Counted from the first letter of the stretch, positions 25,143 through 34,628 are shown. The stretch: DNA of 64,000 bases from Xenorhabdus nematophila ATCC 19061 (GCF_000252955.1 NC_014228.1:62001-126000); one strand, 5' to 3'. Numbers and translations are program-made. The notes: a model not told the origin generated them from the letters alone.

Positions 25143-26792
25143 ATGAAGAAAAAAATAATTTCGAGGGTTTATCTTGGATTGCTATTGATTGCTTCCTTGA
25201 TATTGGTGTTGGAAAAGGGGGGGGATATTTACCCTGCGCTTGTGTCTGTTGGCGTGTTTGGCGTTATCTTTGGTCTGGTTTTTTTTGTTTCAGCACGGTG
25301 GTTATTTTCAGCGGTGTTGGCCGGAACTTTATTTATCATCCTCAAATTTCTCAACCAGATAAAAGTCCATTACTACAAAGAACAACTGATGTTTTCTGAT
25401 TTGAATGTCATGTTGGATCCGTCCAATCAGGAAACCTTGCGTCATTATTGGCTGGCCGGTATCGCGATAGGCGCGATGATTATCTGGTTGATATTCAACA
25501 TGGTGCTGAGCTGGAAAACCGCACTCCCTGTGAGAAGGATGAAATGGCGGCTTGCCAGTCTTGTGCTCATGGCAGCCGGTGTCTTTGGGATCAATCTGAC
25601 CGTCAGTGCCTACCATAATCAGTGGATAGGGGAATTGCCGAAAGGGCGGGGGACAATGACCAATATGGTGATGTCTGCGATGGATTCGAAATACCATCCG
25701 CCGCGATTCGGAACATCAGCTGATTATTTCTTGCAACAGGCAAAAAAAGTGACCTTGCCGGAGGTGCAGTCAGATGTGAAACCCGATGTGGTTGTGTTGT
25801 TGCAGGAGTCTACGGTTAACCCCCATCTTTATCAGTTACCCGCTGATGTCAAGTTGCCGGATCTCTATATGTTCCAGCGTGACGTGAATACCAGTGCCCA
25901 AAGCCCGCTAAGGGTACAAACCTTTGGTGGCGGAACATGGTTATCTGAATTTTCTGTTTTGACCGGTTTGAATACCGATGATTTCGGTGCCCGCAAAAAT
26001 GCGGTGTTTTACTTTGTCGTTGATCATCTGCAAAACAGCCTGTTTCATGCAATGAAAGAAAATGGTTATTACACCGTTGTACTGACGCCATTTAATAAGT
26101 CTGCCTATCATGCCGGACACGCTTACAAGACATTGGGCGTTGATCGGATTATCCAGCCGCAGGAACTGGGCTATCCAGCCAGCATGGATGAAAATCTATG
26201 GACGATTTCGACGCAGGACATGCTGTCTTATGTGAAAACCATTTTGGCTAAGGAAACAGATAAGCCGGTTTTTATTTTCTCTCTGACCATGTATGAGCAT
26301 GGCCCTTATGAAGAAAGCCACCATGATGACTATGGTTTGACTGGCAAAATTGATCGTTCGGCTACAGTAGGCAAGTTCAGCCATTATATGGAAAAAATCA
26401 CGGCTTCCGATTCGGCCATCAAGGATTTTAGTGAGTTCGTTGCCAAGCGTGATAAGCCCACGGTTTTCCTCTCTTTTGGGGATCATCAGCCGAGCATCCA
26501 TGTTGCCCACTATAATTCTCTATTACCTGATCCCGCGCATATAACCCAATTTACGCTGCGGGATAACCTGAAACAGGGTGCATCAATAACAACGGGTAAG
26601 CTGACGGATATCTCTTTCCTTGGCGGTATGATCCTGGAGCGAGCTCGCTTATTCGCTCCTGAATTTTATCAGGCTAATATGACCATGCGGCATCTGTGTG
26701 ATGGCGCGTTGAATGATTGTCAGGATACGGCTTTGGTAGAGAGCTACAAGCATTATATTTATCAGCAGTTGGGAGTGGCTGGTAAGGAATAA
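25143..26792 (+). CDS. LTA-synthase/phosphoglycerol-transferase-family sulfatase
   Basis: 549 aa. Four or five N-terminal membrane helices (residues about 5-150), then a periplasmic alkaline-phosphatase-fold domain. Key sites visible: PDVVVLLQESTVNP (nucleophile Thr in E-S-T), FSLTMYEHGPYEE, and FLSFGDHQPS (metal-binding Asp/His). The family moves phosphoglycerol or phosphoethanolamine onto glycans or lipids, or hydrolyses such esters; which one applies here is not evident. A stand-alone gene after the selB remnant. The frame is intact. Confidence 0.85.
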   Translation: MKKKIISRVYLGLLLIASLILVLEKGGDIYPALVSVGVFGVIFGLVFFVSARWLFSAVLAGTLFIILKFLNQIKVHYYKEQLMFSDLNVMLDPSNQETLRHYWLAGIAIGAMIIWLIFNMVLSWKTALPVRRMKWRLASLVLMAAGVFGINLTVSAYHNQWIGELPKGRGTMTNMVMSAMDSKYHPPRFGTSADYFLQQAKKVTLPEVQSDVKPDVVVLLQESTVNPHLYQLPADVKLPDLYMFQRDVNTSAQSPLRVQTFGGGTWLSEFSVLTGLNTDDFGARKNAVFYFVVDHLQNSLFHAMKENGYYTVVLTPFNKSAYHAGHAYKTLGVDRIIQPQELGYPASMDENLWTISTQDMLSYVKTILAKETDKPVFIFSLTMYEHGPYEESHHDDYGLTGKIDRSATVGKFSHYMEKITASDSAIKDFSEFVAKRDKPTVFLSFGDHQPSIHVAHYNSLLPDPAHITQFTLRDNLKQGASITTGKLTDISFLGGMILERARLFAPEFYQANMTMRHLCDGALNDCQDTALVESYKHYIYQQLGVAGKE

Positions 26793-26925
26793 TACTCCGT
26801 CATATTCCCTATTATCCCTTCTGTCAGCCAATAATTGCTGGCAGAAGGGATTTCAGCTATGTGCCTGATATCTCCACAGGAATGGATTATTTCTCGGACG
26901 AAGCGTCAGTGGCGAACGGTTTTAT

Positions 26926-27705
26926 TCATGAATTATTTTTTTGATTATAGTTAATGTCTATATTCTGAGCAGAATTGAAATCCAGCCCATAAATATCGCC
27001 ACGACATAAAATTTCACTGAATTCGATGATCTCATTTTGGTTATTGAAGCTTATCTGGTGAATTTGTAGCAGTGGTGAGTTTTCAGTGACATGAAGCGAA
27101 ATGGCAAGTTCCGCAGGGCAGGAAATAGCTTTGATTTTGTGATTCACATTGGTGAGGTGAATGTTGTGTTCTTCCCAATGTGCATACAGGGAACCTTCCA
27201 GCAATTCTGGATGAGGAAGATATTTTTGGGGAATATAGGTATTCTCCAGAGAGACAGGCGTATTGTTCGCAAAGCGAATGCGGCGTAGTTCGGCGATATG
27301 CTCACCAGTATTAATGGACAATTTTTTCGCTATGTCTGCCGGAGCAGGGATAATATTCCGCGATAACCAATAATTGGATACTGTTCCTCCCTCTTTAATG
27401 ATTTGAGCAGTAAAGCCAACCGCTTGATTGAGTGAAGCATCAGCCAATTTGGCGACCTGAGTACCAATCCCTTGCTGGCGTACGATCACCCCTTTTTCTT
27501 CCAGAAGCTGCATGGCTTTACTGACAGTCACCCGAGATATATTGAGTGATTCTGCTAACCGGCGTTCTGGCGGCAGAAATTCATCGGCTTTCAATAACTG
27601 TTTTTCAATTGCCGCTTCAATAGCTTGTTGCAGTTGGATATAACGGGGGCTATTGCTTCTCTTTTCAAGTTGTTCGCGTACCCAGTCAACAAAGTGATTC
27701 CGCAT
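26926..27705 (-). CDS. GntR/HutC-family regulator
   Basis: 259 aa. N-terminal winged helix (LPPERRLAESLNISRVTVSKAMQLLEEKGVIVRQQGIGTQ, residues about 43-82, written here as the motif span) and a C-terminal UTRA effector domain (HIAELRRIRFANNTPVSLEN, HVTENSPLLQIHQISFNNQ). Divergent from a permease-kinase pair, like YegW beside yegTUV in E. coli, so it likely controls them in response to a nucleoside or sugar ligand. Confidence 0.88.
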   Translation of the reverse strand: MRNHFVDWVREQLEKRSNSPRYIQLQQAIEAAIEKQLLKADEFLPPERRLAESLNISRVTVSKAMQLLEEKGVIVRQQGIGTQVAKLADASLNQAVGFTAQIIKEGGTVSNYWLSRNIIPAPADIAKKLSINTGEHIAELRRIRFANNTPVSLENTYIPQKYLPHPELLEGSLYAHWEEHNIHLTNVNHKIKAISCPAELAISLHVTENSPLLQIHQISFNNQNEIIEFSEILCRGDIYGLDFNSAQNIDINYNQKNNS

Positions 27706-28354
27706 GTTTTTAAACCCCAGTTATTTGATGGCATCAGTTTACATTAGCCTGTACAGCAAGGTATAGGATGTATTGGAATTAGATTGGCATCACATAATCA
27801 CCAAATTGGACTTTCATTGGCCTTAATTGCCCGATAAGGTATAAGTCTTGCTTATATAAGAAGTCGGGAATGTAGAAAATCTTTTTCTGGAATTACCCGA
27901 TCTATACCCGAACAATTTCAGCATGCGGTCAAAAAATCCGTAAATTGAAAGATTAAAGGGAATGCAAGAAACGTTTTCTTCAATCTAAGGGACGGTGCAT
28001 GACACCGGCCCTTGCGAGGTATGGTGGTTTAAACGTCCGGCTGTCATGTTGGTTTGAAGAAACAGAGACTTTATTGGCTTTATCATGGGCTAATCAAGTC
28101 GGTAAGTTATGCTCTGGTCATGGTGTCATTTTTTATGGGACTCCAAAACGTGTGCGATTTTTTTGTGCCGACCCAGGGAAAGAGAACCGTAGGAGCTATG
28201 ACCAGAGCCACTTTCAGGACGCTATCCATTATCCACATTCCCTACTGAGTCGTGGCTTAAGTTAGCCGTCAACGCGTCAGATAGGGTTTTTCTGCCTTGT
28301 GTCTTAAGTACGTCATTTAACGAAGGTGTGTTAAGACAGTGATGGAAAACATAA
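27706..28354. other. Divergent regulatory region (no recognised gene)
   Basis: 649 bp between the GntR gene and the permease. It holds an inverted repeat TATAAG-tcttg-CTTATA at 27840-27856, which could be an operator or promoter part. Two overlapping plus-strand ORFs at 27999-28265 (88 codons) and 28054-28248 (64 codons) match nothing I know and overlap in different frames, so I do not call them. The long leader (over 300 bp) before the permease could be an untranslated regulatory RNA, but I recognise no riboswitch class. Confidence 0.4.
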
Positions 28355-29812
28355 ATGAGTACACAGCAAAATCGTCATCGGTTCTGGAAGGTGGAACGCA
28401 CAGGTATAGATCTTGTTCCTGCTTCAGAACGTACAGGTACACCACTGGATTTATTTTGGGTCTGGTCTGCCGCTAATATTGGTATCCTCGGCATTGTTTA
28501 CGGTGCCATCATTGTCTCCTTTAAACTTTCTTTTTTACAGTCAGTGCTTGCTGCATTGATCGGCCTTTCCAGTTTTGCATTGGTGGGCTATGTCAGTTTC
28601 AGTGGCAAACGGGGAAGAACAACGACGCTGACTCTCTCCCGCACAATTTTTGGTATCAAAGGAAATACGGCTCCGACAGTCATCTTCTGGTTCATTTCCA
28701 TGGGATGGGAGTCCATCAATATTGTCACGGGGACATTGACGCTGTCAGCGTTATTTCAGGCTTGCGGACTGGCTGAAAGTACACTGTTGACGGTAGCCAG
28801 CATGATATTATTCGCAGGGTTGTCAATTGGTGTCACGCTGCTGGGAAAAGAAATGGTTATTACCCTGCAGCGATGGGTTATCCAGATTTTTGGCATTATG
28901 ACATTGGTTGTGGTGTTTTATATTCTGATGATGACAAAATGGGAAACGGTGTTGTCCATGCCGCCAGGGAGTTGGTTAACCGGATTTTTGCCGGCGGTTT
29001 CGGTCGTTGCTGCGGGAAGTGGCATAGCCTGGGCGGCTTCGAGCGCTGATTATAGCCGTTTTCAGAATGAAAATTCGTCCAACGCCAAGATTTTCACCGC
29101 AGTCACCGCAGGCGGTATGATCCCTCTGGTATTGCTGTTATTCGCGGGAATTTTGCTCTCAGTTCAATTACCTGACCTGCCGAACTCAGATAATCCGATT
29201 GCCCATATTGGTTCCATCCTGCCGGATTGGATGCTGATCCCTTATTTGATGACTGCCCTTGCCGGTATCGTCATTATGGCGGTCATGAGCCTCTATTCTG
29301 CCAGCTTGAATTTATTGACATTGGGTATAAAAGTTAAGCGAATTCATGCTGTTACTATTGATTCTGTTATTGTGCTGACTGTCGCAGTTTATACCCTGTT
29401 TGTTACCGGTGACTTTATGGGGCCATTTATCGCATTCCTGATATTTTTCGGAGTGTTTTTGGCCGCTTGGGAGGCGGTATTCTTGCTTGACTATATCGTG
29501 ATCCGCCGTAAGCAGGGGTATTGCCCGGATACATTATTCAATGACAGTGGCCCGAACGGTGGCATTAAATGGGTTCCGATATCGTGTTGGTTACTGGGAG
29601 CATTGGCTGGTTTTATGGTGACAAAAAATGATTTCATGAGTGGCCCGTGGGCAGTCGGGATTTTTGCGAATTCCAGCTTTGGGCTGTTTTTGTCATTTTT
29701 CGTCAGTCTTATCTGTTATGGTCTGTATTTGATGTTGAATAGGGATAAAAGATTAAAGCACCTTTACTGCCTGTCGTTGTCGTGGGATCGGCGACAGGGG
29801 ATATTGTTCTGA
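28355..29812 (+). CDS. NCS1-family nucleobase/nucleoside permease
   Basis: 485 aa, about 12 membrane helices. Resembles CodB/cytosine-purine permeases: ERTGTPLDLFWVWSAANIGI at the N-terminus, LSRTIFGIKGN, and SGIAWAASSADYSRF (NCS1 signature around helix 6). Its last 10 codons overlap the kinase frame. Divergent from a GntR regulator. Predicted to import the substrate that the downstream kinase phosphorylates; the substrate is unknown. Confidence 0.88.
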   Translation: MSTQQNRHRFWKVERTGIDLVPASERTGTPLDLFWVWSAANIGILGIVYGAIIVSFKLSFLQSVLAALIGLSSFALVGYVSFSGKRGRTTTLTLSRTIFGIKGNTAPTVIFWFISMGWESINIVTGTLTLSALFQACGLAESTLLTVASMILFAGLSIGVTLLGKEMVITLQRWVIQIFGIMTLVVVFYILMMTKWETVLSMPPGSWLTGFLPAVSVVAAGSGIAWAASSADYSRFQNENSSNAKIFTAVTAGGMIPLVLLLFAGILLSVQLPDLPNSDNPIAHIGSILPDWMLIPYLMTALAGIVIMAVMSLYSASLNLLTLGIKVKRIHAVTIDSVIVLTVAVYTLFVTGDFMGPFIAFLIFFGVFLAAWEAVFLLDYIVIRRKQGYCPDTLFNDSGPNGGIKWVPISCWLLGALAGFMVTKNDFMSGPWAVGIFANSSFGLFLSFFVSLICYGLYLMLNRDKRLKHLYCLSLSWDRRQGILF

Positions 29813-30675
29813 AGTTGCCTGAATTGCCTGATGATGGTGAATATTGGGAAGCCGAGGAAGTTGACCGGCAAGTTGGCGGCTGTGCATTGAATGTTGCTCG
29901 TGCCCTGCGCCGTCTTCAAGTTCCGGTGATCAATGGCATATTTGTGGGTAATGGCACTTGGGGAGCAAGTGTCGCGGCAGAAATGGAAAATCTGGGGCTA
30001 AAGGTAACATTACGCCATCCCACAAAAGACAATAGTTGGTGTTTTGCCATGATGAAACCGGATGGTAAACGCATCTATGTTTCTGTCCCGGGTTGTGACG
30101 ATGCCTGGAATACAGAGGTGCTGGCGACTATCCCGTTGCCTGAACAGGGATTTCTCTATGCCAGTGGTTATGAATTAGCGAATCCTACAGCGGGTGATTT
30201 ACGGGAATGGTTATTGGCTTCGCCCGTTGGGCTGACTTTGGTATTGGATTTTGGCCCTCGTTTGGTTGATATCGATCCCGAATTTATCCGCACATTGCCG
30301 GTGGGGAGAACAATACTCAGCCTGAATGAAGATGAGATAACCGTGCTGTGTGGTGATGGCGATTCGATGACACAAGCCGGCCGTTATGCCGATGAACAGG
30401 GTTTCACGATTATTGCCCGCGTCGGTGCGGAAGGGGCCTGGATATGCCAGCCAAACCGTAGTCCTGAATACGTTCCTGCTTATAAGGTCAGATTTGAAGA
30501 TAGGATTGGTGCCGGCGATGCACATTGTGGCGGTATGCTGGCGGGATTATCTCAGGGTATGTCGTTACGGGATGCCGTCGATTTCGGAAACCGTGTTGCA
30601 GCCATCGTGGTCAGCCTTCCCGGTGCGAATGGGGCACCGACCAAGGATGAACTGGAAAACTTTACTGTTGGTTAA
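29782..30675 (+). CDS. PfkB/ribokinase-family kinase, YegV-like
   Basis: 297 aa from the GTG at 29782. VGGCALNVARALRRLQVPV (PfkB signature 1), VSLNEDE-type region and DRIGAGDAHCGGMLAGLSQG with the catalytic Asp are present; overall closest in memory to E. coli YegV. With this GTG the first strand (PVVVVGSATGD) is cut, so the true start is probably upstream. The only in-frame options after the stop at 29743 are non-ATG (ATT at about 29749, CTG at about 29767), and AAG-ATT-AAA may be a mutated ATG-ATT-AAA. Probably phosphorylates the permease substrate. Confidence 0.85.
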   Translation: MGSATGDIVLKLPELPDDGEYWEAEEVDRQVGGCALNVARALRRLQVPVINGIFVGNGTWGASVAAEMENLGLKVTLRHPTKDNSWCFAMMKPDGKRIYVSVPGCDDAWNTEVLATIPLPEQGFLYASGYELANPTAGDLREWLLASPVGLTLVLDFGPRLVDIDPEFIRTLPVGRTILSLNEDEITVLCGDGDSMTQAGRYADEQGFTIIARVGAEGAWICQPNRSPEYVPAYKVRFEDRIGAGDAHCGGMLAGLSQGMSLRDAVDFGNRVAAIVVSLPGANGAPTKDELENFTVG

Positions 30676-30785
30676 GCCACTTAAAAACGCATCAATAAAA
30701 AATCTACCCAGATTATCGACAAAGTGCTGGTTTTTTATCCGGCATTTAAATGTGGTTTGATCTGCTGGCTTGCAGTATGCTTAAT

Positions 30786-30802
30786 GTATTAACTATTAAT
30801 AC
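30786..30802. promoter_or_regulatory. Palindromic operator before parD
   Basis: Perfect inverted repeat GTATTAA-CTA-TTAATAC, 12 bp before the parD start, overlapping the likely -10 region. Fits RHH antitoxin autoregulation. Confidence 0.6.
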
Positions 30803-30813
30803 AGAGGTATGAT

Positions 30814-31137
30814 ATGAGAAAGATTACTTCTTTCAGTATGGGTGAACAGCTTGACGGTTTTGTGCAGCGAATGATTGAAAGTGGTCGTTATGGTTCAACC
30901 AGTGAAGTTATGCGCTCTGCACTGCGTTTACTGGAGCAACAGGAAAACCAGGACGAAGCTATTCGTAACGCAGTTATTGATGGTCTGAACAGTGGAAAAA
31001 GTTCACTAACCCTGCGAGATATCGCTGAACAAAGGAAGCGCCAGCGGATATCGAAACCGCTTACGGTTTTACCCATATCCCCTGACACTAATCCCGATAT
31101 ATTCAATATTCATCTGCACCAAATCGCATCTGTCTGA
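30814..31137 (+). CDS. parD: Orphan ParD-family antitoxin
   Basis: 107 aa. Residues 1-55 are a ribbon-helix-helix ParD domain (ITSFSMGEQLDGFVQRMIES, GSTSEVMRSALRLLEQQE). ParD proteins are usually about 80 aa and followed or overlapped by parE. Here the tail after EQRKRQ continues into about 30 unusual residues, then a terminator; no parE is found. Either the toxin was deleted and the antitoxin reads into scar DNA, or it is a stand-alone regulator. AGAGG upstream supports the start. Confidence 0.8.
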   Translation: MRKITSFSMGEQLDGFVQRMIESGRYGSTSEVMRSALRLLEQQENQDEAIRNAVIDGLNSGKSSLTLRDIAEQRKRQRISKPLTVLPISPDTNPDIFNIHLHQIASV

Positions 31138-31140
31138 AAT

Positions 31141-31171
31141 CTACCCAAATGAATATCGGGTAGTTTTTTTT
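31141..31171 (+). terminator. Rho-independent terminator after parD
   Basis: CTACCC ... GGGTAG (6-bp stem, 11-nt loop) followed by eight T residues. Confidence 0.8.
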
Positions 31172-31175
31172 GGGG

Positions 31176-31832
31176 TTACACCAATGGTGTGATGCGATAG
31201 GCGCAACGTCGATCACCACTAAGAATATATTCGGTTCTTTCCACATTGGCTTGCAGAATTTCGCGAAAAATTTTCAATTCTGTACGACAAAATCCCTGGC
31301 ATATCTTAGCTGCGGAGCAGATGGGGCAATGATTTTCAAAAAACAGAAAAGCACCATTTTCTTCAATAGAATAATTTGCCATATAACCTTCCCGACAGCG
31401 AATGGCAACCAGACGCTCAACTCTTTCTTGTAAATGAGTGATACCCTCCATGTTTTTTTTATAGTTGGAAAGGGCTTCTTTTTCACGGGAATGGATAATC
31501 ACATCCATGGCTGTTTCGCCTAATTGGTTGCGAATAATGGTAATCAACTGTGTTGTGAGTTCTGCATGGGTATCAGGAAACTGGGCATGGCCTTTTTTTG
31601 TCAGATGCCAAAGTTGAACAGGGCGGCCAACCCCCCTCGTCTCAGATTTTGCTTCAATCAATCCTTCTTTAGCCAGCTTCACGAATTGTTGCCGGGCAGC
31701 TTCCCCGGTTGTTCCTAATAGTTTGCCGGCATCAGAGGCTTGTAAGGCACCTCGAGTTTTTAGAAGCATTAATAACTTCTCACTCACTGTTTGCCCCGCG
31801 ATTATTTTATGTTCCAAGTCAGTGCTTGACAT
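31176..31832 (-). CDS. SufR-like HTH regulator with cysteine cluster
   Basis: 218 aa. N-terminal winged helix (LLKTRGALQASDAGKLLGTT, AARQQFVKLAKEGLIEAKSE, GVGRPVQLWHLTKKG). C-terminal cysteines CPICSAAKICQGFC and a later DRRCAYRI form a CxxC-x5-C-x3-C...C pattern as in SufR-type Fe-S or redox-sensing repressors. Divergent from the MFS exporter gene (gap about 95 bp), so it probably controls the pump. The inducer is unknown. Confidence 0.82.
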   Translation of the reverse strand: MSSTDLEHKIIAGQTVSEKLLMLLKTRGALQASDAGKLLGTTGEAARQQFVKLAKEGLIEAKSETRGVGRPVQLWHLTKKGHAQFPDTHAELTTQLITIIRNQLGETAMDVIIHSREKEALSNYKKNMEGITHLQERVERLVAIRCREGYMANYSIEENGAFLFFENHCPICSAAKICQGFCRTELKIFREILQANVERTEYILSGDRRCAYRITPLV

Positions 31833-31926
31833 AGTGTTGATTCCGACATTAATTTATTCCAAGATTTATCTTGTTTAATTTAGCGTAAGACTTTTCACAA
31901 CTCAACCTGTGTTCAGGACAACAATC

Positions 31927-33336
31927 ATGATAATGACAGAGGAAGGCCGCTGGAGGGATCTGTTTTCCGGCAAAAATGCGTCGAGTGCCATAGTACTTTC
32001 ACTCGGCGTGGGATTGATGGCAGTTAATACTTTAATCGCGATTACTATTTTACCCTCGATTGTAAGAGATATCGGCGGGTTGAACCTTTATGCCTGGAAT
32101 ACGACATTGTTTGTCATAGCATCCATTATTGGTTCTATCCTTTCCGCGAGATTACTCAGTACGTCGGGCGCAAGGAATGCATATTTGGTTGCGTCATTGA
32201 TCTTTTTTGTCGGGAGTTTAATTTGTACTTTGGCCCCTTCGATGGGGATTATGTTGATAGGAAGAACTGTTCAGGGATTCGGAGGGGGATTTCTGTTCGC
32301 ACTTTCCTATTCGATGATTCATCTGGTTTTTGAGCAAGCTCTCTGGAGCCGTGCCATGGCGCTGATTTCGGGCGTCTGGGGCATAGCGACGTTAATCGGG
32401 CCGGCGATCGGTGGTATTTTTGCTGAAATGAATGCCTGGCGTTATGCGTTTGGCACTATGGTGCCTGTTCTCCTGCTGTATGCCTTGTTCAGCTATCTGA
32501 TTTTGCCTAAACGAGTACAAAGTACCACCAAAACAGCGTTACCGATTATACAGCTGATTTTGTTATCGGTTGCGGTACTGGCGGTCTCCTCAGGCAGTTT
32601 GTCACAAGATGTACGGGTTAATATTATTGGCATTTTTATTGCCGTGGTATTGGTATTCATCTTGATTATCTATGAACGTCGCACTTCGGCGAGATTGATG
32701 CCCAAAAATACGTTCAGCCTGCACTCTCCTCATCTGATTTTATTTGCCACCATTTTTCTGTTGACGGTAGGTTTATCGGGCGATGTTTTTATCCCCTATT
32801 TTCTGCAAATGCTGCATGGGCAATCTCCGCTGATTTCCGGCTACATGGTTGCTATCGCGGCACTTGGATGGTCTGCGGGGGAAATGTTGAGTGCTGGCTG
32901 GCAAGGCGCAAAAATGCGGTTTGCGGTTGTAAGCGGCCCTGTCTTTATGCTGGCGGGTATGCTGTTCTTGTTTGTGATACTGCCATATCCGTCAGCAGGT
33001 GAGTGGCAAATAGTCTTGCCGATCATGCTGGGATTGGGATTGTTTGGTTTTGGGGTAGGTTTGGGTTGGCCTCATCTTCTGACGCGCCTTTTGCAGGTTT
33101 CCAGTGAGGCTGATAAAAGCATTGCTGGTTCATCCATTACGACCATTCAGCTATTTTCCACTGCATTTGGTTCTGCATTGGGAGGGATGATCGTCAATAT
33201 CTTCGGGTTTTATGAACCTGGTGGCAAGGAAGGTGCGGCAGTATCTTCCTATTGGCTATTTTTGATCTTCGCCATTGCACCTGTATTGGCATTCTTGACC
33301 GCGTATAAATCCGCAAAAATTAAAGTGGAAAAATAA
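31927..33336 (+). CDS. MFS transporter (drug:H+ antiporter type)
   Basis: 469 aa from ATG 31927, chosen because AGGA lies 9 bp upstream; ATG 31933 and GTG 31909 are alternatives. Twelve to fourteen membrane helices. The first helix (SLGVGLMAVNTLIAITILPS) followed by IVRDIGGLNLYAWNTTLFVI resembles the EmrB/QacA-like motif. Regulated in all likelihood by the divergent SufR-like gene. An IS982 copy sits directly at its stop codon, between the gene and its terminator. Confidence 0.87.
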   Translation: MIMTEEGRWRDLFSGKNASSAIVLSLGVGLMAVNTLIAITILPSIVRDIGGLNLYAWNTTLFVIASIIGSILSARLLSTSGARNAYLVASLIFFVGSLICTLAPSMGIMLIGRTVQGFGGGFLFALSYSMIHLVFEQALWSRAMALISGVWGIATLIGPAIGGIFAEMNAWRYAFGTMVPVLLLYALFSYLILPKRVQSTTKTALPIIQLILLSVAVLAVSSGSLSQDVRVNIIGIFIAVVLVFILIIYERRTSARLMPKNTFSLHSPHLILFATIFLLTVGLSGDVFIPYFLQMLHGQSPLISGYMVAIAALGWSAGEMLSAGWQGAKMRFAVVSGPVFMLAGMLFLFVILPYPSAGEWQIVLPIMLGLGLFGFGVGLGWPHLLTRLLQVSSEADKSIAGSSITTIQLFSTAFGSALGGMIVNIFGFYEPGGKEGAAVSSYWLFLIFAIAPVLAFLTAYKSAKIKVEK

Positions 33337-33339
33337 ATA

Positions 33340-34319
33340 ACCTCAGCTTCGTTTAAAGATAGCGATTTCATTATCCCGTAGATTCAAGCTCGGTTTTTTA
33401 GGTTGGAATGTATAAGCAATAAGACCGGCAGCAACTTCCAACAAAAAACCGAGCTGACTGCGATGCCTTGAATGCTCTATCTGAGAAATATTTTTGAGCT
33501 GGTCGACGACCGTTTCTATCAAAAATCTCCGTCTTAACATCAACCTATCCCAGAGAGATAATGCTTTGGTTTTCATGTTATTCCGGACATTGGTGATTAA
33601 CGTGACACCTTCCGCTTCTAACTCATCGCATAAAGCCTGGGATAAATACCCCTTATCACCATACAAACATCCTGTTAGTCCTTTTGTCAGCGCTCTGACT
33701 GGCTGACGATCATCCTGGTTTCCTGCGGTGAGTTTCACGGCTAACAATTCACCGCAATCATTGATAACCAAATGAAGTTTAAAGCCATAAAACCAGCCTG
33801 TACTCGTTTTACCTCGTTGTGCCATCCCTTCAAATACGCGATGACGGGGAATACGAAGATTGTGACAAACAGCAATTTTGGTAGAATCAATAAAAGCAAT
33901 CCCTTGAGTTTGCGCCTTACGTGATGAAAGAAAAGCGCATAAAGGAATAAGCGCCCTTTTCTTCAGGGTGAGGATACGAGTATAGCTGACTAATCCGGGA
34001 AAATCGGCTGTAAAATATTGTTTTACATGTTCAATATAAAATGTTTTAAAATCACGATAATGACTCATATGAAATAAAATGAGGATCATCATGACTTCAC
34101 TGAGAGAAAGGGATGCCTCACGGTGCCGTTTACGTAATCCATTTTCAATGAGTTGTTGATGCCAGAGAGGGATAAATTTTTGGCAAAAGTCATCGACGCA
34201 GCAGTAAAGTTCTTCTAAATTATACATGCCTGAGGGTCTCCACTATTTTGTTTTCTTTAGCAAAAACGTTGATCGTGCCTCAGGCACTTTAGTTCCCTTC
34301 CCTTAAGCGAAGCTCAGGT
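33340..34319 (-). mobile_element. Intact IS982-family insertion sequence
   Basis: 980 bp. Ends are imperfect inverted repeats (left ACCTCAGCTTCG, right end reading ACCTGAGCTTCG inward). A 6-bp direct repeat TAAATA flanks it (33334-33339 and 34320-34325). The left copy contains the stop codon of the MFS gene. One intact transposase ORF. Looks recent. Confidence 0.9.
33343..34227 (-). CDS. IS982-family transposase
   Basis: 294 aa, usual length. DDE-type: GIAFIDSTKIAVCHNLRI (first Asp), LYGDKGYLSQALCDEL (second Asp), and RRRFLIETVVDQLKN (Glu). The frame is open from MYNLEELYCCVDDFC to the end. Fills the element between its terminal repeats. Confidence 0.95.
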   Translation of the reverse strand: MYNLEELYCCVDDFCQKFIPLWHQQLIENGLRKRHREASLSLSEVMMILILFHMSHYRDFKTFYIEHVKQYFTADFPGLVSYTRILTLKKRALIPLCAFLSSRKAQTQGIAFIDSTKIAVCHNLRIPRHRVFEGMAQRGKTSTGWFYGFKLHLVINDCGELLAVKLTAGNQDDRQPVRALTKGLTGCLYGDKGYLSQALCDELEAEGVTLITNVRNNMKTKALSLWDRLMLRRRFLIETVVDQLKNISQIEHSRHRSQLGFLLEVAAGLIAYTFQPKKPSLNLRDNEIAIFKRS

Positions 34320-34334
34320 TAAATATCTAATCAA

Positions 34335-34368
34335 CGGCATTATCGCAAAGATAATGCCGTTTTTTTTC
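34335..34368 (+). terminator. Terminator displaced from the MFS gene by IS982
   Basis: Perfect stem CGGCATTATC / GATAATGCCG, 5-nt loop, then nine T residues. Lies just after the IS982 right repeat, so it was about 10 bp behind the MFS stop before the insertion. Confidence 0.88.
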
Positions 34369-34531
34369 CTGCCTGTCGGATATTATCTGTTTATCTTCTT
34401 TCTGCCCGTCATTTTGGCAGGTTTGGCTATCTTCTCGGTGTTCTCATTGGTGGGGATTTATTCCCCCACCAATCACTCTTATATTTAAATGTGCCACATT
34501 ATATTGTGTGAGAATAGAACATGTTTATCGC

Positions 34532-34608
34532 ATCGACACATGAAGATTACGTGTCGATTTTTCTTTATTTTATCGACATGAATTTATTTTTGAAAGCTGA
34601 CGTGTCGA
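34532..34608. promoter_or_regulatory. Paired GTGTCGA/TCGACAC half-sites before the fic remnant
   Basis: Four half-sites: ATCGACAC 34532-34539, GTGTCGAT 34551-34558, ATCGACA 34572-34578 and GTGTCGA 34602-34608, arranged as two inverted pairs in 77 bp, ending 20 bp before the ATG at 34629. A strong operator candidate for an unknown regulator. Confidence 0.5.
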
Positions 34609-34628
34609 AACTTTACAGGAAATGAGAC

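Noticed and set aside
27999..28265. Two overlapping plus-strand ORFs before the permease
   Set aside because: No recognisable family, no good ribosome-binding site, and they overlap in two frames. Treated as a non-coding leader.
27706..28354. TPP, purine or other riboswitch before the permease
   Set aside because: No conserved core of any class I know could be found; the long leader alone is not enough.
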